Of a stretch of 7,479 bases of DNA, positions 1-6,274 are shown one piece after another. The stretch comes from Candidatus Poribacteria bacterium. Lineage in GTDB: Bacteria; Poribacteria; WGA-4E; WGA-3G. The position numbers were made by a program, and so were the translations under genes. The stretch covers positions 1 through 7,479 of the forward strand of contig JAPPDN010000598.1 of assembly GCA_028824575.1 (NCBI GenBank), given 5' to 3'. The notes under the pieces were generated by a model that saw nothing but the letters and a program-made list of their open reading frames with translations, ran no database searches and had not been told where the DNA came from. Within the stretch, counting starts at the first letter, position 1, and each line of letters starts with the position of its first letter.

Positions 1-2849
1 ACCAGTTTGCCGTGTGCCGCATAGATACGAAGCGTCACGTCCGCGGGTGCTGCCAACTGATAAGGTATCCATGTCTCAGGATTGAAAGGGTTCGGATAGT
101 TTGCGAGCAGTGCCGTCTCTTTCGGCGTCAACGCTGCAAGGAGCTGCTGCAGCACTAAAATGCCACGCTGGAAAGCGGGATCTGATAGCGCAACTTGCTG
201 TGCTTCAAGCAGCCACTGTTGGACATCTTTTCTTGTAAGCGTTATTTCCGCATCGCGGCTCCACGCTGCCGATGCACCGGCGGTATCCCCTATCGCACCT
301 GCCACCAGCGCGAGATCGACAATATTAACAATGCCATCTCCGTTGACATCCGCTAAATTTTCACCTGTCTGGTGAAAGTTTGAGGCGACGATGACCAGAT
401 CTTGGACGTTTACGACACCGTTGCCGTCCAAATCGCCTACTGAGAGCAAGGGTTCCGTTATTTGTCCAGTTTTGACTCGCGCATACAAAATTCTACCAGC
501 ACTATCAGTGAGAAGCACATCAGATAATGTTAGCGTGGAGGCTTTCGGGGCAAGGACCTCAAACGTAACGGTCGCAAGCGTACCAGAGCCGTTGGTTTCG
601 CCAGCAAGAGACGTTGCGGCAAGCGTTACTCGGTTTTCTGCGACAAGCGCAGGCACCGCATACGCGTCCGATAGCAAGTAGTCACTATTCGTGCTGTCAA
701 GAAATCGGACAGCAGAAGGATCAAACCGGACGGTTGCCTGATAACTTGAGACGGCGCCTCCGTCTGCAATACTGAGAGCAAATGTGAGTTGCTCGCCGAT
801 AGCGGGTGATTGTACCGGAGATGGCGAAAAACTCACAGTCGCATACATATTGGTTGGCGGGGTAAAGTTCCACAAAAGCACAGTCCCATCTAAACTCGCA
901 CTGGCGAGTGTATTACCATCTGGACTGATCGTAACGCCGAGAACGCCACTTGTATGTCCGATCAGCGTTTGCACATGTGCCCCGGAGATAGTATCCCACA
1001 GACGGATGGTGTCATCTAAACTCGCGCTCACGAGCGTGTCGCCATCTGAAGTGTATGCGATGCTAAAGACGTAATCTGTGTGTCCAGTTAACGTCTGCTT
1101 ATGCTCACCGAAAGCGGTGTCCCATAGCCGAATGGTGCCATCATCACTCGCACTTGCGAGTGTAGCACCATCCGGGCTGAATACAAGGCTCCTGACATAA
1201 TCCGTATGTCCAGTGAGTGTCTGATAGTGCTGACCGGATGCAACATCCCATAGATAGATAGTCCCGTCCGTCCTGCTGCTGGCGAGTGTATCGCCATCGG
1301 GGCTGAACGTAACACTCAGGATACCCTCAGACTGCCCCATCAGTACCTGCTGGAGTTTACCGGTGGCAGCGTCCCATAGGCGGATGGTGCTATCGAAACT
1401 TCCACTTGCGAGTATACCCCCATCCGGGCTGAATGTAACACTGCTGACGGCATCTGCATGTCCTGTCAGCGTTTGTTGGTGTTCGCCGGTGGCAGCGTTC
1501 CAAAGACGGATCGTGTCGTCGTCACTCGCACTTGCGAGTGTAGCACCATCCGGGCTGAACACAGTACTCCCGACCCAAGCAGTATGTCCTGTCAGCGTGT
1601 GCGTGGATACGCCAGCGTTTGTGTTCCAGAGACGCACTGTACCGTCCGTGCTACCGCTTGCCAGTACTCCCTCAGTCGTACTAAATGCAACGCTACTGAT
1701 ATAATTCGTATATCCTGTTAGGGTCTGTCTGTGGCCGCCGAAGACAGCATCCCACAATCGGATGGTGCCATCCGTACTGGCACTCGTAATCGTTCCACCG
1801 CTGGAACTGTATGCGACGCTCAAAACAGCACCCTCATGTCCTACGAGGGTCAAATTATGCTGACCGGATGCAGCGTTCCACACGCGGATAGTGCCATCCG
1901 CGCTGCCACTGGCGATTGTGTCCCCATTTGCGCCGAATGCAACACTCAAGACAGCACCTGTATGCCCAGTTAACGGTACTCGCTGGACCACACCGAAGGT
2001 CGTATTCCATAAACGGATAGTACCATCTCCACTGCCACTCGCAAGGTTCCCTCCATTCGTATTGAAAGCGACAGTATAGACAGCCTCTGTATGGCCTGTT
2101 AATGTCCGCTGTTCCTCTCCAGTTGCGACATCCCATAAGCGTATAGTGCCATCGGCACTGCCACTCGCAATTGTCGCTCCATTCGCATTGAAAGCGACAG
2201 TATAGACAACATCTGTATGGCCTGTTAATGTCCGCTGTTCCTCTCCAGTTGCGACATCCCATAAGCGTATAGTGCCATCGGCACTGCCACTCGCAATTGT
2301 CGCTCCATTCGCATTGAAAGCGACAGTATAGACAACATCTGTATGGCCTGTTAATGTCCGCTGTTCCTCTCCAGTTGCGACATCCCATAAGCGTATAGTA
2401 CCGTCGCCACTTCCACTCGCCAGTGTAAGGCTATCCGCACCGAAAGCGGCACTAAAAACGGGTCCTGTATGTCCAGTGAGTGTCCGTTGATGCGCGCCTG
2501 TGGCAGCATCCCACAGACGGATAGTGCCGTCCCTACTACAACTCGCGAGGGTCGCACTATCCGGGCTGAACGCAACGTTACTGGTACTGCTTGTATGCCC
2601 CGTGAGGAGTGCCACTTCCTCATAAGTCTGGGCATTATAGAGCCAAACACCGATAGAACTTGCGACCGCCATGCGCGTGCCGTCTGACGAATACTGTAAT
2701 TCGCTTATCCACCCTTTACCGAGACGTGCCTTGGCACCTTCCGGTAAACTGAATAGCGATGGATCTTGATCTTGGGCAAAGCTGCTGGGTAGATGTGGGT
2801 TTAAAAGGATAAGTAGCGTTAGTAAGATGAAAAATAATATTTTATTCAT
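1..2849 (-). CDS. Secreted WD40-repeat protein with cohesin-like, dockerin and FlgD-like C-terminal domains (3' end beyond window)
   Basis: One open frame runs from ATG at 2849 to the left edge without a stop (949 codons visible), so the C-terminus is missing. Residues 1-25 form a signal peptide: MNK, a long Leu/Ile/Phe core, then S-F-A before QDQ. Residues 48-661 hold WD40 blades: one degenerate blade (W69) and 14 canonical ones whose strand-closing Trp recurs every 42 residues (113, 155, 197, 239, 281, then 324 to 660). Residues about 669-797 resemble a cohesin domain (GEQLTFALSI, YQATVRFDPSAVRFL). Residues 803-855 are a type I dockerin with two calcium loops (D806/D808/N810/N814/D817 and D834/N836/D838/N842/D845). 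Residues 917-930, NYPNPFNPETWIPY, begin a FlgD/T9SS-like C-terminal domain. The likely role is an exported scaffold or binding protein; the ligand is unknown. The Shine-Dalgarno AAAGGAG (2864-2870) lies an unusually long 14 bases from the ATG, with a small GAGA-G-TCTC inverted repeat between. Domain calls are by eye; architecture is confident, function is not. Confidence 0.9.
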   Translation of the reverse strand, partial: MNKILFFILLTLLILLNPHLPSSFAQDQDPSLFSLPEGAKARLGKGWISELQYSSDGTRMAVASSIGVWLYNAQTYEEVALLTGHTSSTSNVAFSPDSATLASCSRDGTIRLWDAATGAHQRTLTGHTGPVFSAAFGADSLTLASGSGDGTIRLWDVATGEEQRTLTGHTDVVYTVAFNANGATIASGSADGTIRLWDVATGEEQRTLTGHTDVVYTVAFNANGATIASGSADGTIRLWDVATGEEQRTLTGHTEAVYTVAFNTNGGNLASGSGDGTIRLWNTTFGVVQRVPLTGHTGAVLSVAFGANGDTIASGSADGTIRVWNAASGQHNLTLVGHEGAVLSVAYSSSGGTITSASTDGTIRLWDAVFGGHRQTLTGYTNYISSVAFSTTEGVLASGSTDGTVRLWNTNAGVSTHTLTGHTAWVGSTVFSPDGATLASASDDDTIRLWNAATGEHQQTLTGHADAVSSVTFSPDGGILASGSFDSTIRLWDAATGKLQQVLMGQSEGILSVTFSPDGDTLASSRTDGTIYLWDVASGQHYQTLTGHTDYVRSLVFSPDGATLASASDDGTIRLWDTAFGEHKQTLTGHTDYVFSIAYTSDGDTLVSASLDDTIRLWDTISGAHVQTLIGHTSGVLGVTISPDGNTLASASLDGTVLLWNFTPPTNMYATVSFSPSPVQSPAIGEQLTFALSIADGGAVSSYQATVRFDPSAVRFLDSTNSDYLLSDAYAVPALVAENRVTLAATSLAGETNGSGTLATVTFEVLAPKASTLTLSDVLLTDSAGRILYARVKTGQITEPLLSVGDLDGNGVVNVQDLVIVASNFHQTGENLADVNGDGIVNIVDLALVAGAIGDTAGASAAWSRDAEITLTRKDVQQWLLEAQQVALSDPAFQRGILVLQQLLAALTPKETALLANYPNPFNPETWIPYQLAAPADVTLRIYAAHGKL
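867..2708 (-). repeat. WD40 repeat-coding array, about 126-bp period
   Basis: Within the large minus-strand gene, 14 canonical WD40 units and one degenerate N-terminal unit follow head to tail. The GH dipeptide of each unit recurs at exactly 126-base spacing: its His codon starts at plus positions 2469, 2343, 2217 and 2091, then 1962 after one 129-base unit, then 1836 down to 954. Consensus unit: AVxSVAFSPDGxTLASGS, DGTIRLWDxATG, xxQTLTGHT. The single 43-residue unit (around residue 324) carries an extra residue in RVPLTGHT. Three units depart from GH-T: GYT at 1710, GQS at 1332 and GHA at 1458. Such arrays fold as beta-propellers, usually seven blades each. Confidence 0.93.
2086..2399 (-). 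repeat. Perfect 126-bp tandem duplication inside the WD40 array
   Basis: Bases 2086-2273 are identical to 2212-2399, giving a 314-base tract of about 2.5 perfect copies with period 126. The match breaks at 2085/2211 on one side and 2274/2400 on the other. It encodes two identical blades (VVYTVAFNANGATIASGS, ADGTIRLWDVATGEEQ) and shared parts of the flanking ones. No synonymous difference has accumulated, whereas other blades differ heavily, so the duplication or homogenisation is recent. The unit is a multiple of three, so the frame is kept. Confidence 0.95.
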
Positions 2850-2966
2850 TGTGAGATGAGACTCTCCTTTGGTAGACTACTGTAGAATGCCTGCAAACGA
2901 ATTTCCAGTGATCTTCTGAGTATGCCACAAAAAGTGTATCGCCTCAGTTATTGGCGTGAATTAGAC
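2850..2966. other. 117-base gap between the 2OG oxygenase and WD40 genes
   Basis: On the minus strand this gap holds the leader of the WD40 gene with its AAAGGAG ribosome binding site (2864-2870). A weak hairpin just after the oxygenase stop (CGCC, 9-base loop, GGCG) is followed about six bases later by five T's. It might be a poor terminator, but a 4-bp stem is not convincing. No clear minus 35/minus 10 pair was found, so I cannot tell whether the WD40 gene has its own promoter or is read through from upstream. Confidence 0.4.
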
Positions 2967-3803
2967 TCAGGACCAGACGTATACCTCATTATCTTCTGGA
3001 GAATATCCGATAAAAACCGCCAAAACGATTCGGGCGCGCGTGCCTTGGACGGGCGGTACTTCATGGATGCAGCGGGTATTGAAAAAGTAAAGGTCTCCCT
3101 GCTGCAAATCGACCTGATAGTTCTCTATACCGTTGTTAACAGCGTATCGATCAAAAGTTTCCTCAGCAATGTATGGTTGAATCTCATCGGACCAGAGACA
3201 ACGATGCAGAATGGCTTGTGTGCCTTTTCCCTTTTCGTCGGCGTTTTGGACGCACAACACGCCTGCAAACTGGTGTTCAAAGCGGTAGACGGCATAATCG
3301 GTGCGCTGCTCACGGTATTTGACATGATCAATATGAGGTTTATAACTGTGCGTTTCATAGTGAACGCGAAAAATCGCAGGACCGTAGCGCGCGCCATCGG
3401 ATTCTCGCGCAACCTTCACCTCTTTACCGGGAGAAAGCGCAGTGAGCGAGTTGTAGATGAGGTCCACGGGGTTATCAAATCCGTCAAATAGGAAGTTAAA
3501 GAGGTGTTCTGTTGCTTTGGCGTGTGCCAAGAATTTTGCCTTATCGCCGCCACGGTTACCGAGGCTGGTACCGATGTCGATACGAGAGCGTTTGTCAGCG
3601 GAATTGATGTCCGCTTCATCGCGCATCAAGCCCATATTTGTGAACCGATTGATGAGCCCTTGGCACTGTGTCGGTGAATAGGCATTCCGAAGGATGATGG
3701 CAGGCACTTCGGCTTGGGAGAGTGCGTAAATCGGGTCGCTATAGGCTTGACAAACCGTTTCAAGGTCAGGCTCCGCCGGGAGCCAATTGTTTTGGGCACT
3801 CAT
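2967..3803 (-). CDS. 2-oxoglutarate/Fe(II)-dependent oxygenase, divergent subgroup (278 aa)
   Basis: Predicted non-haem iron oxygenase that would couple decarboxylation of 2-oxoglutarate to hydroxylation of an unknown substrate in the cytoplasm. The iron facial triad is readable: H157 and D159 in YKPHIDH, and H247 in FFNTRCIHEVPPV, with R256 or R258 in TRARIVLAVFIG as the likely 2-oxoglutarate anchor. GDLYFF (residues 236-241) is the usual strand before the distal His. The N-terminal 120 residues are helical and carry no motif I recognise; there is no signal peptide. It resembles prolyl-4-hydroxylase-type and 2OG-FeII_Oxy families more than PhyH, and I cannot assign a subfamily. The ATG at 3803 sits five bases after a GGAGG. 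The gene lies 50 bases downstream of the PhyH gene on the same strand, consistent with one operon. Family confident, substrate unknown. Confidence 0.85.
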   Translation of the reverse strand: MSAQNNWLPAEPDLETVCQAYSDPIYALSQAEVPAIILRNAYSPTQCQGLINRFTNMGLMRDEADINSADKRSRIDIGTSLGNRGGDKAKFLAHAKATEHLFNFLFDGFDNPVDLIYNSLTALSPGKEVKVARESDGARYGPAIFRVHYETHSYKPHIDHVKYREQRTDYAVYRFEHQFAGVLCVQNADEKGKGTQAILHRCLWSDEIQPYIAEETFDRYAVNNGIENYQVDLQQGDLYFFNTRCIHEVPPVQGTRARIVLAVFIGYSPEDNEVYVWS

Positions 3804-3808
3804 GGAAA

Positions 3809-3813
3809 CCTCC
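3809..3813 (-). promoter_or_regulatory. Ribosome binding site of the 2OG oxygenase
   Basis: Minus-strand GGAGG followed by TTTCC and the ATG at 3803, a five-base spacing. It supports this start. Confidence 0.8.
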
Positions 3814-3853
3814 GTCGTGAACTCAGAGCGGCACTTAGCACCGCTGCGTACAT

Positions 3854-4693
3854 TTAGAATCTCGGATTGAAAAGATAATCGTAATCATCTATTTTTTGTT
3901 CAGCGAAGTCAATGAATTCAGCATTATGGTCAAGATCGCTGTTTTCAAAAGCGGCTTCACACCCAGTTTTATACTTCAGTCGCCGGTTGGATTTGAGCCA
4001 ATGGACGCGGTAAATCAATGCTATCATATGGCGCGGCTTGTCAGATGGATTGGGGACACCGCGGTGCCATAGGCGCATGTCTCGAATCAGCACACTTCCC
4101 TTCTTCGCATTTCCACGGATGGGCGGACAGATTTTACGGCGTGCTTCTTCTTGTTCTTCATCTATATGGTGTTCACCCACCTCAAGATGCGAGCCGGGCC
4201 AAATTTCTACACTCCCATTTTCTTCTGTTGTATCCTGTGGGGAAATATTAACGACAACTTCTGTTGTTGGGTGCGCAACTTTTTGGTCTGGCCACAGATG
4301 AGCACCGTCTCTATGGAGCGGTTGTGTTGTACTACCGGGGCAGTTCGTGTTGCCGTTGTAAAAGTTATTATAAAGTCCTGGACCCAGCAGCTCCTGCGTC
4401 ACTTGCACAACATAAGGATTCGCGACGATGTCTCTAAAGATATATGGAGCGAAAGGCGGTGGTCCCTGTTGGAGGTGCCCTATGAGTTTGCCTGCCCCCC
4501 CCCACTTCTCGGCTTTAATGAGGGTCTGCGAATCGGCATCCATCCGTTCGCGAAGAATATCCAAGTGCTCATGGCTAACGACGTTTTCTAAAACCACGTA
4601 GCCATCAACACGGATCGCGTCCAGTGCTTGCTTGACATGTGCGTCCGAGAGTTTTCCTGCTGCTAATTCTTTCGGTTGAACGGTTATCTCCAT
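3854..4693 (-). CDS. Phytanoyl-CoA dioxygenase (PhyH) family oxygenase (279 aa)
   Basis: Predicted 2-oxoglutarate- and Fe(II)-dependent hydroxylase of the PhyH superfamily, cytoplasmic, substrate unknown. Full length for the family. Visible features are the opening DGYVVLENVVS (residues 30-40), iron ligands H127 and D129 in QPLHRDGAHLWP, the mid-domain VEIWPGSH (162-169), distal H210 in MRLWHRGVPNPS and R221 in KPRHMIALIYR as the 2-oxoglutarate anchor. All three metal ligands and the arginine are present, so it should be active. ATG at 4693 is preceded by AAAGGA, which overlaps the stop of the aspartate kinase gene; the gap is only 11 bases, implying translational coupling. A run of nine G's (minus strand) encodes W64-G-G-A, upstream of all catalytic residues. 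The family includes ectoine hydroxylase and several natural-product hydroxylases or halogenases; the Asp at position 129 argues against a halogenase. Confidence 0.9.
   Translation of the reverse strand: MEITVQPKELAAGKLSDAHVKQALDAIRVDGYVVLENVVSHEHLDILRERMDADSQTLIKAEKWGGAGKLIGHLQQGPPPFAPYIFRDIVANPYVVQVTQELLGPGLYNNFYNGNTNCPGSTTQPLHRDGAHLWPDQKVAHPTTEVVVNISPQDTTEENGSVEIWPGSHLEVGEHHIDEEQEEARRKICPPIRGNAKKGSVLIRDMRLWHRGVPNPSDKPRHMIALIYRVHWLKSNRRLKYKTGCEAAFENSDLDHNAEFIDFAEQKIDDYDYLFNPRF
4495..4503 (-). repeat. G9 homopolymer inside the PhyH coding sequence
   Basis: Nine consecutive C's on the plus strand (G on the coding strand) encode TGG GGG GGG GCA, that is W64-G65-G66-A67. Slippage of one base here would truncate the enzyme before H127/D129. 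The tract is intact in frame in this sequence. Confidence 0.9.
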
Positions 4694-4700
4694 AATGTTT

Positions 4701-4706
4701 TCCTTT
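4701..4706 (-). promoter_or_regulatory. Ribosome binding site of PhyH overlapping the aspartate kinase stop codon
   Basis: Minus strand reads TAAAGGAAAACATTATG. The TAA is the aspartate kinase stop (4705-4707), and AAAGGA shares its last two A's. The GG core ends eight bases before the PhyH ATG. Ribosomes finishing the kinase would be placed on the next start. Confidence 0.8.
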
Positions 4707-6057
4707 AGCCAAAAAATTCTTTGTAGAGTGCTTGAACAGCCGTCTCCATGTCTCCAGATTTTATGCCGAACATCATGCTGACTTCGTTGGAACCTTGATT
4801 AATCATTTCAATGTTTACTTCTGCTTCCGCCAAGGCACTTGTAGCGCGCGAAGCAATACCGACGGTGTGACGCATTCCTTCACCTACAACCATGATCAGC
4901 GCCAACTCTCGTTCAACAGAGATGTCTTCAGGTGCAAGCGTTTGCCGAATCTGTTCGATGACCCTTTTTTCTTTCTCCGCCGAGAGGTTTTCTTCACGGA
5001 TAATGACTGACATGTTGTCTATACCCGACGGAACGTGTTCAAATGAAATTTCTTCGGCTTCCAATATCTGCAATAACCGCCGCCCGAATCCGATTTGACG
5101 GTTCATGAGGTATTTGCTGAGATATATACAGCAGACACTCTCCATTGCAGCAATACCAACAACCGGGATGTCTGTTGATTTTCGGTGCGGGACGATCCGG
5201 GTGCCATCTGCGTCTGGATTGTTAGTGTTTCGGATGTTGACGGGTACATGTGCGCGATAGACCGGTTCAAGGGCTTCGTCGTGGAACACAGAAAATCCGG
5301 CATAAGAGAGTTCCCGCATTTCACGATAGGTTAACTCGGCGATTGGTGCCGGGTCTTTAACGATAGACGGGTTCGCCGCGAACACAGAATCAACATCCGT
5401 AAAGTTCTCATATACTTCCGCCCGAACCGCACTCGCGAGAATAGCACCTGTGATGTCTGAACCGCCGCGCGAAAAAGTGACGATGTTGCCCTGTCTTGAG
5501 TAACCGAAGAAGCCGGGGAAGATAGTGACCCCCGGACGTTCGTGTAGATCACGCAGCCGGTTATACGCTTCCGGTAAGACTTGGGCATTGCCGGGTTCGT
5601 CGGAGAGCAGTAAACCTGCGTCCTTCGGATTCACGTAGTGTGCGTCTACACCTTGTGCTTGTAGCACTTGTGCGACGAGACGTGCACAGTTATCTTCGCC
5701 TCCCGCTTTCATTGTATCCATATAGAGGTCGGCATCTGTTATGCTGTTCTCCAGACGTTCTGTTAGGTCGCGGGCGATGGGTTCAGTGACCTCCGCAGGG
5801 AGTCCTAATTCAGAAGCGATGCTACGGTAACGTTCAATGGCTTCAGCACATTCCGAAGCACCGAGTTTTCCAGCGAGACGTTGTGATGCCGCAGCAATGA
5901 GCAGATCGGTTACTTTGATGTCTTGGCTGTGTCGTTTTCCGGGTGCGGAGACGACGATAAGGCGGCGTTCCGGGTCAGCAGTGATGATGTCACAAACTTG
6001 ACGCACTTGCGCTGCTGTTGCGAGGGAACTCCCGCCAAACTTGGATACTTTTAGCAA
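4705..6057 (-). CDS. lysC: Aspartate kinase (aspartokinase), 450 aa
   Basis: Phosphorylates L-aspartate with ATP to 4-phospho-L-aspartate (EC 2.7.2.4), the first step toward lysine/diaminopimelate, threonine, methionine and isoleucine; cytoplasmic. The N-terminal amino-acid kinase domain shows KFGGSS (6-11), SAPGKRHSQDIKVTDLL (37-53), AGGEDNCARL (118-127) and FSRGGSDITG (195-204), followed by NFTDVDSVFAANP (218-230). Two ACT domains follow, about 300-375 and 385-448, with SGIDNMS (344-350) and MINQGSNEVSMMFGI (418-432), so feedback control by an end-product amino acid is expected. A 450-residue monofunctional enzyme with this SAPGKR segment resembles the Bacillus YclM type; no homoserine dehydrogenase is fused. 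The start is TTG at 6057: no in-frame ATG lies nearby upstream, and a GGAGGA sits five bases before it. It heads a run of four minus-strand genes. The symbol lysC is by function and the paralogue class is not proven. Confidence 0.95.
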   Translation of the reverse strand: MLKVSKFGGSSLATAAQVRQVCDIITADPERRLIVVSAPGKRHSQDIKVTDLLIAAASQRLAGKLGASECAEAIERYRSIASELGLPAEVTEPIARDLTERLENSITDADLYMDTMKAGGEDNCARLVAQVLQAQGVDAHYVNPKDAGLLLSDEPGNAQVLPEAYNRLRDLHERPGVTIFPGFFGYSRQGNIVTFSRGGSDITGAILASAVRAEVYENFTDVDSVFAANPSIVKDPAPIAELTYREMRELSYAGFSVFHDEALEPVYRAHVPVNIRNTNNPDADGTRIVPHRKSTDIPVVGIAAMESVCCIYLSKYLMNRQIGFGRRLLQILEAEEISFEHVPSGIDNMSVIIREENLSAEKEKRVIEQIRQTLAPEDISVERELALIMVVGEGMRHTVGIASRATSALAEAEVNIEMINQGSNEVSMMFGIKSGDMETAVQALYKEFFG

Positions 6058-6264
6058 TCTGGTCCTCCAATTTCTTCTATTCAGTTTGCATTGTTGGGTT
6101 TCGCTATACTTCCTTTGATGAACGCGTCATGGAAAAGCAGAATTCCCCGTGTAAACTAACGGTCCTGGTTATTTACCGCTCAACCCAACCTATGGAATAC
6201 TCTATTCTCCAATTTTTTTTTTTCTAACTAACGTGAAGTCGTTTAGGGTTTCAGCGTGCCCAAA
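6058..6264. other. 207-base leader/gap upstream of aspartate kinase
   Basis: Non-coding between the 3' end of one PhyH gene and the aspartate kinase start. It contains an 11-base T run on the plus strand (6213-6223; A11 on the sense strand of the kinase) and a short inverted repeat GAATA-CTC-TATTC (6195-6207). I looked for a lysine riboswitch, which often precedes such genes, and recognised none of its conserved core. No convincing promoter hexamer pair was seen; the best is ATGACG, 16 bases, TATAGC on the minus strand around 6100-6127, which is weak. Confidence 0.4.
6063..6068 (-). promoter_or_regulatory. Strong ribosome binding site fixing the TTG start of aspartate kinase
   Basis: Minus-strand GGAGGA, then CCAGA, then TTG. 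The five-base spacing and the KFGGSS motif right after the start both select this non-ATG codon. The next upstream in-frame codons (AGA, ACC, AGG, TGG, AAT) are not starts. Confidence 0.8.
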
Positions 6265-6274
6265 CTATTTTTTT
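6241..6274 (+). terminator. Terminator-like hairpin plus T-run on the plus strand (orientation antisense to the genes)
   Basis: Plus strand: GTTT(A)GGG (6241-6248) can pair with CCCAAAC (6259-6265), a 7-bp stem with one bulged A and a 10-base loop, followed by TA and seven T's (6268-6274). The T-run is also the reverse complement of the last two Lys codons of the PhyH gene. Read on the minus strand, the hairpin is not followed by T's. So if functional it would stop plus-strand, antisense transcription. It may be chance. Confidence 0.3.

Noticed and set aside
1855..2388. A 177-codon minus-strand open frame with a repeated Cys/Trp-rich protein (MGCRNWRG...)
   Set aside because: It is an out-of-frame shadow of the WD40 array. 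Its repeats come from the identical 126-bp units, and the true frame gives clear WD40 blades, a signal peptide and downstream domains.
867..2708. Regular repeats that might suggest a CRISPR or satellite array
   Set aside because: The 126-base period is in frame and encodes WD40 units; there are no short identical repeats with unique spacers.
2922..3491. Plus-strand 189-codon open frame opposite the 2OG oxygenase
   Set aside because: It overlaps the 3' half of a well-supported minus-strand gene, including its iron ligands, and has no family resemblance; a shadow frame.
4018..4591. Plus-strand open frames of 77-146 codons across the PhyH gene
   Set aside because: They are antisense to a gene with an intact catalytic triad, show no recognisable domain and have no evident ribosome binding site.
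3854..6057. An ectoine/hydroxyectoine cluster (aspartate kinase plus EctD-like PhyH)
   Set aside because: No ectA, ectB or ectC is present, and neither PhyH protein shows a clear EctD signature; only the gene pairing is reminiscent.
6058..6264. Possible lysine riboswitch in the aspartate kinase leader
   Set aside because: The leader length would fit, but none of the conserved core segments or the expected multi-helix pairing could be recognised on the minus strand.
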